Part shown: positions 1 to 7,342 of the stretch, in pieces
How positions within the stretch are numbered: position 1 is the first letter of the stretch
Layout: each line of letters starts with the position of its first letter
Assembly (NCBI RefSeq): GCF_002341865.1
Contig: NZ_DDOV01000029.1
Coordinates: 1-19,832 of the forward strand
Length of the DNA stretch: 19,832 nt
Direction of reading: 5' to 3'
DNA from: Clostridium sp. UBA2485
GTDB taxonomy: Bacteria; Bacillota; Clostridia; Clostridiales; Clostridiaceae
Program-made: the position numbers and the translations under genes
The notes under the pieces: generated by a model
Told to the model about the DNA's origin: nothing
The model's input: the letters and a program-made list of their open reading frames with translations, nothing else
The model's database searches: none

Positions 1-6
1 TTAATA

Positions 7-140
7 GTTAAGAATGAAGAATTCAGGAAAAAATTCACTAAAGATGAATTTCTTAAAATAAAATTTATTTTTAAAAACTCCAAAGGTTTTGACGGTGGAG
101 TTTTAACCATAATTTGTATCTTTAATTCTTAATTTTTAAT
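7..140. repeat. AT-rich inverted-repeat element, left-edge copy
   Basis: Arms at 7-23 and 124-140 are inverted repeats matching at 14 of 17 positions. Between them is a second inverted repeat, AAAACTCCA (74-82) with TGGAGTTTT (96-104), a perfect 9-bp stem with a 13-nt loop. The terminal words (AAGAATGAAGAATT type) are the same as those of the element at 2281-2409, so I place them in one family. It has no coding potential. It lies downstream of comEA. Read on the minus strand, the inner hairpin is followed by TTTTTAAAAAT and could end comEA transcription. The element may begin before the window. Confidence 0.5.
74..104 (-). terminator. Possible comEA terminator inside the left repeat
   Basis: A 9-bp stem (AAAACTCCA / TGGAGTTTT) with a 13-nt loop is followed on the minus strand by a run of T. 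It lies about 170 nt past the comEA stop, which is far for a dedicated terminator, and it belongs to a repeat element. The terminator role is therefore an inference. Confidence 0.35.
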
Positions 141-277
141 TCATAAATAAGAACTTTTTTTGCAGAAATTAAAATCATATATAAGTTAAATTTCCATTAT
201 GGAACCCTATAATAATCTACTAAGATTATTTTTTAAAATTTTAATAAGATTTCAACGTAATCATTTTATAATAATCC

Positions 278-895
278 CTATCTAATGTCCACCTTATCTC
301 TAAATTTATCAATAGTCTTCTCACCTATTCCATCTACATTTCCCAATTCTTCTATAGACTTGAACCCATTATTAGCATTTCTATATTCAATAATTGCTTT
401 AGCTTTTGAAGGTCCTATACCTGATAATTGAGTTAATTCTTCAATAGTAGCCTTATTTATATTAATTTTTGAAGAACTGTTAGAAGAATTACCTATATTA
501 TTTGAATTAACTATATTAGATTCTTCCTCTTTATCCTCTTTTCCATATATAACTATACAATCCTCGTCATTTAATGTTTTTGAGAAATGTACCCTATTAG
601 TATCTGCTTCTTCTGTTAATCCTCCTGCCATAGTTATTAAATCTCTTATTCTACTTCCTTTTTTTAAGGTATATTCCTTTGGATATTTTATTTTACCTTT
701 AATATCTACCACTATAACTTCCTCATCAAATGTTGAGTTCCTCTTTTCTTCACTATTTATATCCTTAGTCTCTACAAATATATCCTCATAAGCCTCCTTG
801 CTATTATTTCTAGTTATTAAATATCCGCTAATAAGAAATACTATAGCTAATACTAATATGCAAATAGAACCAATAATTTTTTCTTTATCTTTCAT
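278..895 (-). CDS. comEA: ComEA-type competence DNA-binding receptor
   Basis: 205 aa. Residues about 7-28 form one N-terminal membrane anchor. Residues 62-118 match an SLBB/ComE-type domain (VVDIKGKI at the start, AGGLTEEAD near the middle). An Asn/Ser-rich linker at about 125-142 leads to a C-terminal pair of helix-hairpin-helix motifs, LSGIGPSKA (157-165) and VDGIGEKT (187-194), in the ININKATIEEL context typical of ComEA. In this family the anchored protein binds double-stranded DNA outside the membrane and passes it to the ComEC channel. No comEB or comEC lies next to it, so the gene stands alone here. The ATG is preceded by AAAGGAGAG. It is divergent from the carboxypeptidase gene, with a gap of about 114 bp. 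Domain order and length fit the family well; whether this organism is transformable cannot be seen. Confidence 0.9.
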   Translation of the reverse strand: MKDKEKIIGSICILVLAIVFLISGYLITRNNSKEAYEDIFVETKDINSEEKRNSTFDEEVIVVDIKGKIKYPKEYTLKKGSRIRDLITMAGGLTEEADTNRVHFSKTLNDEDCIVIYGKEDKEEESNIVNSNNIGNSSNSSSKININKATIEELTQLSGIGPSKAKAIIEYRNANNGFKSIEELGNVDGIGEKTIDKFRDKVDIR

Positions 896-945
896 GAAAT
901 ACTCTCCTTTCTATTTTGAGTATTTCCATTTTCTATAAATATCTA

Positions 946-974
946 TCGATATTTTTTAATTTTTTTGATATAAT
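946..974 (+). promoter_or_regulatory. Sigma-A-like promoter of the D,D-carboxypeptidase gene
   Basis: A -35 box TCGATA (946-951, four of six consensus bases) and a perfect -10 box TATAAT (969-974) are separated by 17 bp. The start codon is at 1010, with AGGAGGA just before it. An imperfect palindrome (ATGGTAGCTATCAT, 12 of 14 symmetrical) lies over the expected transcription start and could be an operator, but there is no independent support for that. Confidence 0.7.
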
Positions 975-1009
975 GGTAGCTATCATATTAAAATTACTAG
1001 GAGGAAAAT

Positions 1010-2272
1010 ATGAAAAAAGCAATTGCAAGTTTATTATTAGTAAGTACTCTTTCATTTTGTAATTTCAAATACATATTTGCAGCACCATCAGCTCCTGATC
1101 CTAGCGCTGCAGGAATGGTAGTAATTGATGCAACTACCGGTGAGGTTCTATTTGAAAAGAACAAGGACGTTAAATATCCTCCTGCATCACCAACAAAGCT
1201 GATGACTGCACTATTAACTTTAGAAAATTGCAATCTAGATGAAAAAGTTACAGTAGGAGCTACACCTCCAACTATAGAAGGCTCTAGAATATACATAGAT
1301 CAAGGAGAAGTACTTACAGTTAGACAATTATTATATTCTTTAATTATGGTTTCCGCTAATGATTCTGCACAAGCTTTAGCAGAACATATAGGTGGAACTC
1401 AGGAAAATTTTGCAAAAATGATGAATGAAAGAGCAAAAAAATTAGGTTGTAAAAATACTAATTTTACAAATCCACATGGATTATATGAACCAGATCATAG
1501 AACTACTGCTTATGATTTAGCGTTAGTAGAAAAAGAACTTTTAAAGAATCCTGAGTATATTAAGATTTCAAAGACAAAGACTTTATTTTTAGAACCTACA
1601 AATAAATATAAGGAAAAACGACCACTATGGAATGATAATAGGCTTTTACATGATTATGAAGATAATTATTATGAACCATGTATAGCAGCTAAAACAGGTT
1701 ATACAGACGAATCATTACACTCCTTTGTAGCTTCTGCTGAAAAAGGAAATGAAAAATATATAGTTTCTCTGCTATATGATCCTTATAAGACTTATTTTAA
1801 AGATAGTAGAAGTATATTTGAGTGGGCTTTTAATAATTTCGATACAATAAAACTTTATAGTAAAAATGATTTAATAACTAATTATGAAGCTGAGGATGGT
1901 ACCATAATTCCTCTACTAGCATCAAGTGATGAGTTTTATACTAAAGATTTATCTGTAAAAGAAAAACCTCAGATTTCTTTTAATACAGATAACCTTGATA
2001 AAAAGTCATTTTTAAAAGGTCAATCAATAGCTACTGCTATAATGAAATATAATAATAGTACAAGAGAAATTAAACTTATTAGTGGGACAGATTACACACC
2101 TAAAAAGTTTCCTGTAGTTGCTAAAATTATAAAAGATAATGAGAGAACTATAAAAATTGCTTTAATTATTGGATTTATACTATTACTAGTATTAATAGTA
2201 CTAATAATAAGAGGAATAAATTTAAGAAAAAAAAGACGTAGAAGATTAAATAGATTAACAAGAAAGCACTAG
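1010..2272 (+). CDS. D-alanyl-D-alanine carboxypeptidase (PBP5/DacF type, S11)
   Basis: 420 aa. A signal peptide covers about residues 1-24 (KKAIASLLLVSTL core, cleavage near IFAA). All three penicillin-binding catalytic motifs are present: SPTK with nucleophile Ser60, SAN at 115-117, and KTG at 228-230. Such enzymes remove the terminal D-Ala from peptidoglycan stem peptides outside the membrane and so limit cross-linking. About residues 270-370 would be the C-terminal beta domain. A strong hydrophobic helix at about 380-402 follows, with a basic tail (KKRRRRLNRLTRKH), so the protein is probably anchored by a true membrane span rather than the amphipathic helix of classic PBP5. It is the only plus-strand gene in the window. 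The paralogue (DacF, DacA or DacB) cannot be fixed from sequence alone; the promoter looks vegetative rather than sporulation-specific. Confidence 0.9.
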   Translation: MKKAIASLLLVSTLSFCNFKYIFAAPSAPDPSAAGMVVIDATTGEVLFEKNKDVKYPPASPTKLMTALLTLENCNLDEKVTVGATPPTIEGSRIYIDQGEVLTVRQLLYSLIMVSANDSAQALAEHIGGTQENFAKMMNERAKKLGCKNTNFTNPHGLYEPDHRTTAYDLALVEKELLKNPEYIKISKTKTLFLEPTNKYKEKRPLWNDNRLLHDYEDNYYEPCIAAKTGYTDESLHSFVASAEKGNEKYIVSLLYDPYKTYFKDSRSIFEWAFNNFDTIKLYSKNDLITNYEAEDGTIIPLLASSDEFYTKDLSVKEKPQISFNTDNLDKKSFLKGQSIATAIMKYNNSTREIKLISGTDYTPKKFPVVAKIIKDNERTIKIALIIGFILLLVLIVLIIRGINLRKKRRRRLNRLTRKH

Positions 2273-2280
2273 AGTTTAAA

Positions 2281-2409
2281 GATTAAAAATGAAGAATGAA
2301 GAATTTAGTTGAAATTAACTCCTAGGAATTAATTCTATTAATGGATTTAAAAGTAACTAAATTACTTTTAAGATACATTCTCATAATTCTTCATCCTTCA
2401 TTTTTAATT
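2281..2409. repeat. Palindromic element in the convergent gap
   Basis: Terminal inverted repeats at 2281-2305 and 2385-2409 match at 23 of 25 positions. Inside are a near-palindrome at 2311-2336 (centre TCCTAGGA) and a second hairpin, AAAGTAA / TTACTTT, near 2350-2369. The stretch TAGTTGAAATTAA leading into the first inner hairpin recurs, inverted, in the element at 8829-8982, which ties the copies together. It has no reading frame. It fills the gap between two convergent genes, where a folded transcript could stop RNA polymerase from both sides. Confidence 0.7.
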
Positions 2410-2473
2410 CTCAATTTATAAAAGTTTCGCTCTAAATTAGGATATTATTCAAAAAAATTTAATTAAAACTTCT

Positions 2474-3376
2474 CTAATTCTCTTCCTTCAATTTACTTAA
2501 AAGCCTCTCCATATCTTCTGGTAATTTACTCTCTAAGTTTAGCATTTCATCTGTTCGTGGATGAGGTATTATAAGCTTATAAGCGTGAAGCGCTTGTCTT
2601 TTTATGTACTGATTCTCTTCTATGCCATATAAACTATCACCATAAATAGGGTGTTTTATGTAACTTAAATGAACCCTTATTTGATGAGTTCTTCCTGTTT
2701 CTAAGGTTAGTTCCACTAATGTAGCATTTTTATATCGTTCTATTACTTTAAAATGAGTTATACTCTTTTGTCCATTACTCATCACTTCTCTTTTAATGCT
2801 ATCTTCTGTAGGTCTACCTATAGGAGCATTAATGGTCCCACTTTCTTCTTCTATTATTCCATGAACGACAGCTAAATAACTTTTAGTGATTAAGTTATTT
2901 TCCATACTTTTAGCTAAGCTCATATGGGCAAATTGATTTTTTCCTATCATTATAAGACCAGAAGTATCCATATCTAATCTACTAACTAATCTTACTATAC
3001 AATTTTCACCTTTCTCTTTAAAATAATAAAGTATACCATTTGAAAGAGTTCCTGTAGGATAGCTTTTTGTAGGGTGAACTACCATATTAGGCTGTTTATT
3101 CACTACTAACAAATCGAAATCTTCATATACTACATCTATATCTATATTTTCTGGAATAATATTTTGACTTTCATCTTTATTAACTTGAACTTCAATAATA
3201 TCTCCTTTATTTAGCTTATGATTCAATTTAACAATACTTTTATTAACATATATTCTTTTATTAAGACCAGCATTTTTAGTGAATCTTCCAGAAAGCTCTA
3301 ATACATTTGTCATATATTCTCTAAGTTTCATTCCTTCTCCGCATTCTAACACCTTATATATTAAATTGTTATTCAT
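2474..3376 (-). CDS. RluA/RluD-family pseudouridine synthase (large subunit rRNA type)
   Basis: 300 aa, the usual length for RluD-like enzymes. Residues about 15-70 resemble an S4 RNA-binding domain (YVNKSIVKLNHKLNKGDIIEV). The catalytic domain follows, with VVNKQPNMVVHPT (92-104) and the active-site motif SRLDMDTSG, where Asp135 is the expected catalytic aspartate. LETGRTHQIRVH and HPIYGDSLYG are the later conserved blocks. The family converts specific uridines in structured RNA to pseudouridine; RluD acts on helix 69 of 23S rRNA, but the target here is not proven. The usual His of HRLD is Ser132. The ATG has a strong TGGAGGTGAG site. It lies 200 bp downstream of the ridA terminator, so it is probably its own transcription unit. 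Confidence 0.88.
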   Translation of the reverse strand: MNNNLIYKVLECGEGMKLREYMTNVLELSGRFTKNAGLNKRIYVNKSIVKLNHKLNKGDIIEVQVNKDESQNIIPENIDIDVVYEDFDLLVVNKQPNMVVHPTKSYPTGTLSNGILYYFKEKGENCIVRLVSRLDMDTSGLIMIGKNQFAHMSLAKSMENNLITKSYLAVVHGIIEEESGTINAPIGRPTEDSIKREVMSNGQKSITHFKVIERYKNATLVELTLETGRTHQIRVHLSYIKHPIYGDSLYGIEENQYIKRQALHAYKLIIPHPRTDEMLNLESKLPEDMERLLSKLKEEN

Positions 3377-3394
3377 ATCTCACCTCCACTTTAT

Positions 3395-3467
3395 ACAATT
3401 GACAATTAGCTATAGATAATTATGTATAACTTCTCCTTATTTGAAAAAGCTTTCAATCAATTTCTTA
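3395..3467. repeat. Possible degenerate repeat fragment upstream of the pseudouridine synthase
   Basis: The stretch contains CAATTGACAATTA, then AACTTCTCC and AAGCTTTCAATCAATTTCTT in the same order as the left half of the elements at 6703-6911 and 8829-8982. No clear partner arm is seen on the other side. It may be a decayed copy, but AT-rich DNA gives such matches by chance. Confidence 0.3.
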
Positions 3468-3553
3468 ATAGAATTTGTTATAAATAATCAATCTCACTAA
3501 AATTACATTTAATATTGTTTTTACTTATTAATCAAACTATTTTCGTCGGTTAA

Positions 3554-3579
3554 AAACCTCGAGTAAATACTCGAGGTTT
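3554..3579 (-). terminator. Rho-independent terminator after ridA
   Basis: A perfect 12-bp stem, AAACCTCGAGTA (3554-3565) with TACTCGAGGTTT (3568-3579), is followed on the minus strand by TTTTTAACC. It lies just past the ridA stop and probably ends the nadD-yqeK-LCP-ridA transcript. Confidence 0.85.
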
Positions 3580-3584
3580 AATAA

Positions 3585-3968
3585 TTATTCAACTATAGCT
3601 ATAACTTCAATTTCAACTAAAGCATCTTTTGGTAAACTTCCAGCTTGGAAGCAAGATCTTGCTGGTGGATTATCGCCAAAATATGTAGCATAAACTTCGT
3701 TCATTGCAGCAAAATCATTTATATCTTTTAATAATACTAAAGTCTTAACAACTTTATCCATAGACGTTCCAGCCTCTTCTAAAATAGCTTTAACATTGTC
3801 TAGTGATTGTGCTGTCGCTTTTTTTATATCATCATTTATAAATTCCCCAGTTGCTGAATTTATTGCCAACTGTCCTGATGTATATACCATATTTCCTACT
3901 TTAACAGCTTGTGAATATGGTCCTAAAGCTGCTGGAGCTTTAGCTGTGTTTATTATTTTCTTTTCCAT
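3585..3968 (-). CDS. ridA: RidA (YjgF/YER057c/UK114) enamine/imine deaminase
   Basis: 127 aa, the family's standard size. N-terminal TAKAPAALGPYSQAV (8-22) and C-terminal PPARSCFQAGSLPKDALVEI (101-120) are the family signatures. Arg104 is the substrate-binding arginine that marks true RidA members, and Glu119 is the paired acidic residue. RidA trimers hydrolyse 2-aminoacrylate and similar enamines made by PLP-dependent dehydratases, and so protect PLP enzymes. The gene starts 50 bp downstream of the LCP gene and ends at a strong hairpin. It is probably the last gene of that operon, although the AT-rich gap could hold its own promoter. AAGGAGG precedes the ATG. Confidence 0.95.
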   Translation of the reverse strand: MEKKIINTAKAPAALGPYSQAVKVGNMVYTSGQLAINSATGEFINDDIKKATAQSLDNVKAILEEAGTSMDKVVKTLVLLKDINDFAAMNEVYATYFGDNPPARSCFQAGSLPKDALVEIEVIAIVE

Positions 3969-4018
3969 GTTGAAATCCTCCTTAAATTTGTTTATATATT
4001 TACATATAAATTATATGT

Positions 4019-5338
4019 TTAATAAACAAAATCCCTATCCTCACCTAATATAACTTCTACTTCAAATTTCTCATTATATTCGGACATATATTCTACGTCA
4101 TCTATATTAAAATCCTTTTTAATAACTTCTACAGCATCCTTTTTTAATCCATATATCTTAATCTTAGAAGTTTGTCTATTCTCATTAGCATTTCCTGTAG
4201 TATATTGACTATAGCCTTTTTTAGCTATATTTTCTCCAAAGTTTCCTGCTAATCCCTCTTTGGTTGTAGAATTTAGTATGTTAATTCTAATATTATTTTT
4301 TTTAAATCCTTCTACTTGCTTTTCAGCATTGGACTCTATTTGCTTTTCATTGTTTAATATAGATAAAATATCACTATTTGATTCTGGTGTATAAATAAAA
4401 TAAGATATTCCACCTATCCATGCATCTTCACCAGAAATTACGTGAAAGTTTACTTTTTCTTTTGAAGTACTAGCTAAGCTTAAGCCATAATCCATTATAT
4501 TTAATGCACTTAAATTAGTCTCTATATATTCTGGGAAGACTGATAGCACATTAGGAAGCTTCGGTATTATGCTTGGACTTTGTATTTTTGCTAATAAGGT
4601 TTTAAAGAATTTTTGTTGTTCTTTTATCCTTCCCAAATCTCCTTCTGCAAGTCCAGTTCCATCATTGTTTTGTCTCCATCTTACAAAGCCCTCTGCCTCT
4701 TTCCCATCTAAATGCTGTGGTTCTTTACTAGCTTCAAAGTATATGTGCAAATCCTGTGTAGGATCGTCATAATACATATTTCTTTCTATGACTACATCTA
4801 CTCCACCTATTGCATCAATGAACTTCCTAAAACCTATAGTATTTACTTTTACATAATAGTCTATGGTAGTATTAAATAACTCTTCTACAGAGTCAACTAA
4901 ATATTGTACACCACCTATTGCATGAGCGGCGTTTATCTTTTGTTCCTGCCCATCAATAGTTACTTTTGTATCTCTAGGAATTGAAATAATATCATATTTC
5001 TTTTCTTTTCGATTATAATGCACTAACATTATGGTATCTGTTCTCTTCGGATCATATTTATCATTTTCATCACCAGATCCTAGGTCCAATCCCATTACAA
5101 GAAAATTAGCAGAACCATCACTAGATAAAGTATCATTTTTATTTCCTTTATTAGCACCAGATTTTTTAAGATCTATAGCATTATTATCAAAACTAGATAA
5201 ATAAGCATATACTCCACCAGATAATAAGACTCCTATTAGTAAAATTGTAAATAGAACTCTTAATAAAATAGATGACTTTTTCTTTTTTCTTTTATTTTTT
5301 CTTACAGATTCATTATTTCGTTTATTATTTTCTCCCAT
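4019..5338 (-). CDS. LytR-CpsA-Psr (LCP) family cell-wall glycopolymer ligase
   Basis: 439 aa. A Lys/Arg-rich cytoplasmic tail (1-22) precedes one membrane helix (about 24-46). The LCP catalytic domain spans about 77-255. Its key charged residues are visible in KRTDTIML (Arg99, Asp101), SIPRDT (Arg122, Asp123), GFVRWRQN (Arg220) and DLGRIKEQQKFF (Arg237). A C-terminal LytR_C-type domain follows at about 348-433. LCP proteins transfer polyprenyl-linked secondary wall polymers (teichoic acid-like or capsular) onto peptidoglycan on the outer membrane face. The gene starts 10 bp after the yqeK stop, so it is translated from the nadD-yqeK transcript; pairing with nadD and yqeK is common in clostridia. 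The polymer substrate cannot be told from sequence. Confidence 0.92.
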   Translation of the reverse strand: MGENNKRNNESVRKNKRKKKKSSILLRVLFTILLIGVLLSGGVYAYLSSFDNNAIDLKKSGANKGNKNDTLSSDGSANFLVMGLDLGSGDENDKYDPKRTDTIMLVHYNRKEKKYDIISIPRDTKVTIDGQEQKINAAHAIGGVQYLVDSVEELFNTTIDYYVKVNTIGFRKFIDAIGGVDVVIERNMYYDDPTQDLHIYFEASKEPQHLDGKEAEGFVRWRQNNDGTGLAEGDLGRIKEQQKFFKTLLAKIQSPSIIPKLPNVLSVFPEYIETNLSALNIMDYGLSLASTSKEKVNFHVISGEDAWIGGISYFIYTPESNSDILSILNNEKQIESNAEKQVEGFKKNNIRINILNSTTKEGLAGNFGENIAKKGYSQYTTGNANENRQTSKIKIYGLKKDAVEVIKKDFNIDDVEYMSEYNEKFEVEVILGEDRDFVY

Positions 5339-5348
5339 ATTTAAACAC

Positions 5349-5918
5349 CTACTGCTTCTGAATTAGTAAATAATTTCTAGCTTCTATTGTATTCTTATGT
5401 AATAAAAGTTTTTTAGATAATATGTATTTTATAGTGTTTTCACAACATTCAATAACAGCTTCATCTAAATTCTTATATGCAAGTTCTCTTAAAGATTCAA
5501 CTCCTTGAAAATTTCTTGAAGGTTCGATGTAGTCTGCTACATATATTATCTTTTCTAGTAAACACATATTAGCTCTTCCTGTAGTATGATACGTAATAGC
5601 ATTTAATATATCGCTATCTTCAATACAAAAGGTATTTTTAGCTATATATGCTCCGACAACACCATGTAATAACTGAGGTGAACTATAATAATCCTCATCT
5701 ATTTCATGATTATTTTCCTTTGAAATTCTTATAAGCTCATCATTGTTCATATTTTTTGCTGCGTCATGTAATAGTGCTGCTATTCTTGCCTTTTTAGCAT
5801 CGACATTATACTGTATTGCCAATTTTTCAGCAACATCTACAACACCTAAAGTATGAACATATCTTGATGGCTTCAAACACTTTTCAAGATATTTTTTTAT
5901 GTCATCTTCTATTAACAT
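5349..5918 (-). CDS. yqeK: YqeK-type HD-domain hydrolase (Ap4A hydrolase)
   Basis: 189 aa from the ATG at 5918, chosen because AAAGGAAGTG lies just upstream and because the longer in-frame start at 5975 would put 44 nt inside nadD. The HD metal ligands are all there: His22 (RYVHTLGV), His51-Asp52 (ALLHDAAK), His85 (LLHGVV), His111 (TYHTTG) and Asp129 (YVADYIEPSR). YADYIEP-like endings are typical of YqeK. Characterised members split diadenosine tetraphosphate symmetrically into two ADP. The gene lies 13 bp after nadD and 10 bp before the LCP gene. Confidence 0.93.
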   Translation of the reverse strand: MLIEDDIKKYLEKCLKPSRYVHTLGVVDVAEKLAIQYNVDAKKARIAALLHDAAKNMNNDELIRISKENNHEIDEDYYSSPQLLHGVVGAYIAKNTFCIEDSDILNAITYHTTGRANMCLLEKIIYVADYIEPSRNFQGVESLRELAYKNLDEAVIECCENTIKYILSKKLLLHKNTIEARNYLLIQKQ

Positions 5919-5931
5919 TTTTTCACTTCCT

Positions 5932-6531
5932 TTATTTATACAAGTTAAGCTTTTTAATAATTTTGTAGGCTTCATAAGGAAGAAGATATTTTACATTTTT
6001 ATTTTCACTTATTTTCTTTTTAATTATGGTAGAAGAAATATCGATTACAGGCATATTTAAGAATATAATATCTGTATTATATTTTTCTTCAATATTTTTC
6101 TTTTGCTTTTTTATTTCTTCAAGACTATACCCTGGTCTTGTAAAAACTACAAGGGTACAATTCTCTAATATACCTTTCACATTTCTCCAGCTTTCTAAAT
6201 CAATTAAACTGTCTGCACCAGTTATAAAAAACCATTTAGTATTAGGCTCTAGAGTATTAAAATGTTTTAAAGTTTTATATGTATAACTTAATTCAGTACT
6301 ATTTATTTCATAATCACTTATATCAAATCTTATTTCATCCTCAATTGTAGATTTTACAATTTCGTATCTTATTTTACCTTCTGTAACTTTTCTCTGAATC
6401 TTATGTGGCGGATTTCCACTAGGTATAAAAATAATTAGATCTAAATTTAAGTTATATAATGCTTCATAAGCAATATGCATATGGCCGTTATGAATTGGAT
6501 CAAAGGTTCCTCCAAATATTGCTTTTCTCAT
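5932..6531 (-). CDS. nadD: Nicotinate-nucleotide adenylyltransferase NadD
   Basis: 199 aa. GGTFDPIHNGHMHIA (7-21) is the nucleotidyltransferase signature with the HxGH box at His14-His17. The C-terminal ISST box (165-168) binds ATP; the position often Arg in ISSTxIR is Lys171 here. The enzyme joins ATP and nicotinate mononucleotide to give deamido-NAD in NAD synthesis. GAAGG precedes the ATG. It is the first gene of the nadD-yqeK-LCP-ridA run and is separated from obg-yhbY by a terminator and a 507-bp gap, so it needs its own promoter; AT-rich -10-like words lie just upstream but no pair was convincing. Confidence 0.95.
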   Translation of the reverse strand: MRKAIFGGTFDPIHNGHMHIAYEALYNLNLDLIIFIPSGNPPHKIQRKVTEGKIRYEIVKSTIEDEIRFDISDYEINSTELSYTYKTLKHFNTLEPNTKWFFITGADSLIDLESWRNVKGILENCTLVVFTRPGYSLEEIKKQKKNIEEKYNTDIIFLNMPVIDISSTIIKKKISENKNVKYLLPYEAYKIIKKLNLYK

Positions 6532-6702
6532 AATAAAAACCTTCTTTTTCTATATTATATAATAACATAATTTTTACTTTTTACCAAATACAAATTTAAT
6601 CCCTTATATTAAATCATACTATATATAAATGTACCACATTAAAATATAATGTATACTCTAATAAAGCTGTTTACTTAGGTATTCTAATGCACAGCTCAAA
6701 AT

Positions 6703-6911
6703 AATGGAGAATTGACGATTGACAATGGAAAATTATTGATACTTCTCTTTTGTAAGAGAAGTTTTCAATTGATTTATTTTTTTAAGCAACTTAGTCACTT
6801 CTTAAAAAGGAACAGCAATTGTATTGCTAGTAAAAAATCAATTAAAGAAATTAGTTTTATTAAGACTAATTTCCATCATAATTATCAATTGTCAATTTTC
6901 AATTCTCCATT
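6703..6911. repeat. 209-bp structured palindromic element, best-preserved copy
   Basis: Terminal inverted repeats at 6703-6735 and 6879-6911 match at 29 of 33 positions (outer end AATGGAGAATTGA). Inside, in order: a 9-bp hairpin ACTTCTCTT/AAGAGAAGT (6741-6762), a long-range pair AATTGATTT (6767-6775) with AAATCAATT (6835-6843), a 6-bp hairpin AGCAAT/ATTGCT (6814-6828), and a 9-bp hairpin GAAATTAGT/ACTAATTTC (6847-6873). Together these give a branched fold. The same order of parts is seen at 8829-8982. No transposase and no plausible coding frame are present, and no target-site duplication was evident. It resembles a MITE-like or REP-like non-autonomous element; the name and spread of the family are unknown to me. 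Confidence 0.8.
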
Positions 6912-7005
6912 GATTAAAGTTATAAATTGAAATATTTAATAGTGTAGTTATTAGCTACATATTAATTTTTAAGTAGTATATATAGATATATTAAAAATAT
7001 TATTT

Positions 7006-7033
7006 AAAAAACCATGAAAATTCATGGTTTTTT
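7006..7033 (-). terminator. Rho-independent terminator after yhbY
   Basis: A perfect 13-bp stem, AAAAAACCATGAA (7006-7018) with TTCATGGTTTTTT (7021-7033), has T residues built into the 3' arm on either strand. It lies 5 bp past the yhbY stop and ends the obg-yhbY transcript. Confidence 0.85.
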
Positions 7034-7038
7034 ATCAT

Positions 7039-7332
7039 TTACTTTGGAAGTTCTATTTTAGGCTTTTTAGCTGATTTTCTATATATAACTAATTTACTTC
7101 CTATAGCTTGAATGCCTTCACATCCTAATTTTTCACATAAAATGTCAGATGCTTCTCTAGGTGTCATTCCACTGTTATTTAATGTTTTAATTTTAATAAG
7201 CTCTCTTGCTTCTAAAGCTTGATCTACTTGTTTTAAAAAATTTTCCTCTATTCCACCTTTTCCCACTTGAAATATAGGATCTATATTATTTGCTAAGCTT
7301 CTTAAATAGCTTCTTTGTTTTGTACTTATCAT
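7039..7332 (-). CDS. yhbY: YhbY/CRM-domain ribosome assembly RNA-binding protein
   Basis: 97 aa from the ATG at 7332, which has AGGAGG 5-10 bases upstream; the longer in-frame start at 7371 would overlap obg. The whole protein is one CRM domain: MISTKQRSYLRSLA at the start, the GKGG loop (24-27), EARELIKIKTL (41-51) and IGSKLVIYR near the end (78-86). YhbY proteins bind pre-50S particles and are thought to help in large subunit assembly. It lies 10 bp downstream of obg, also a 50S assembly factor, which supports that role. Confidence 0.93.
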   Translation of the reverse strand: MISTKQRSYLRSLANNIDPIFQVGKGGIEENFLKQVDQALEARELIKIKTLNNSGMTPREASDILCEKLGCEGIQAIGSKLVIYRKSAKKPKIELPK

Positions 7333-7342
7333 AAAACTCCTC

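Larger units (their letters stand above)
6532..7038. other. 507-bp intergenic region between yhbY and nadD
   Basis: No gene was found. It holds the yhbY terminator at the right, the 209-bp palindromic element at 6703-6911, and about 170 bp of AT-rich DNA at 6532-6702 that must contain the nadD promoter. A short inverted pair, AGCTGT/ACAGCT, lies near 6665-6695. The 72-codon plus-strand frame at 6712-6930 is only a translation of the repeat. Confidence 0.7.

Noticed and set aside
211..230. Plus-strand hairpin AATAATC/GATTATT followed by T run
   Set aside because: The stem is only 7 bp, all but one pair A-T, and no plus-strand gene ends nearby in the window.
977..990. Imperfect palindrome at the carboxypeptidase transcription start
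   Set aside because: 12 of 14 symmetrical bases is suggestive, but it is short and has no second site, so it is not listed as an operator.
5919..5975. Longer N-terminus of YqeK
   Set aside because: It would overlap nadD, and the later ATG at 5918 has a good ribosome binding site and fits the family start.
6712..6930. Plus-strand 72-codon frame in the yhbY-nadD gap
   Set aside because: It starts with TTG, has no ribosome binding site, and is wholly a translation of the palindromic repeat.
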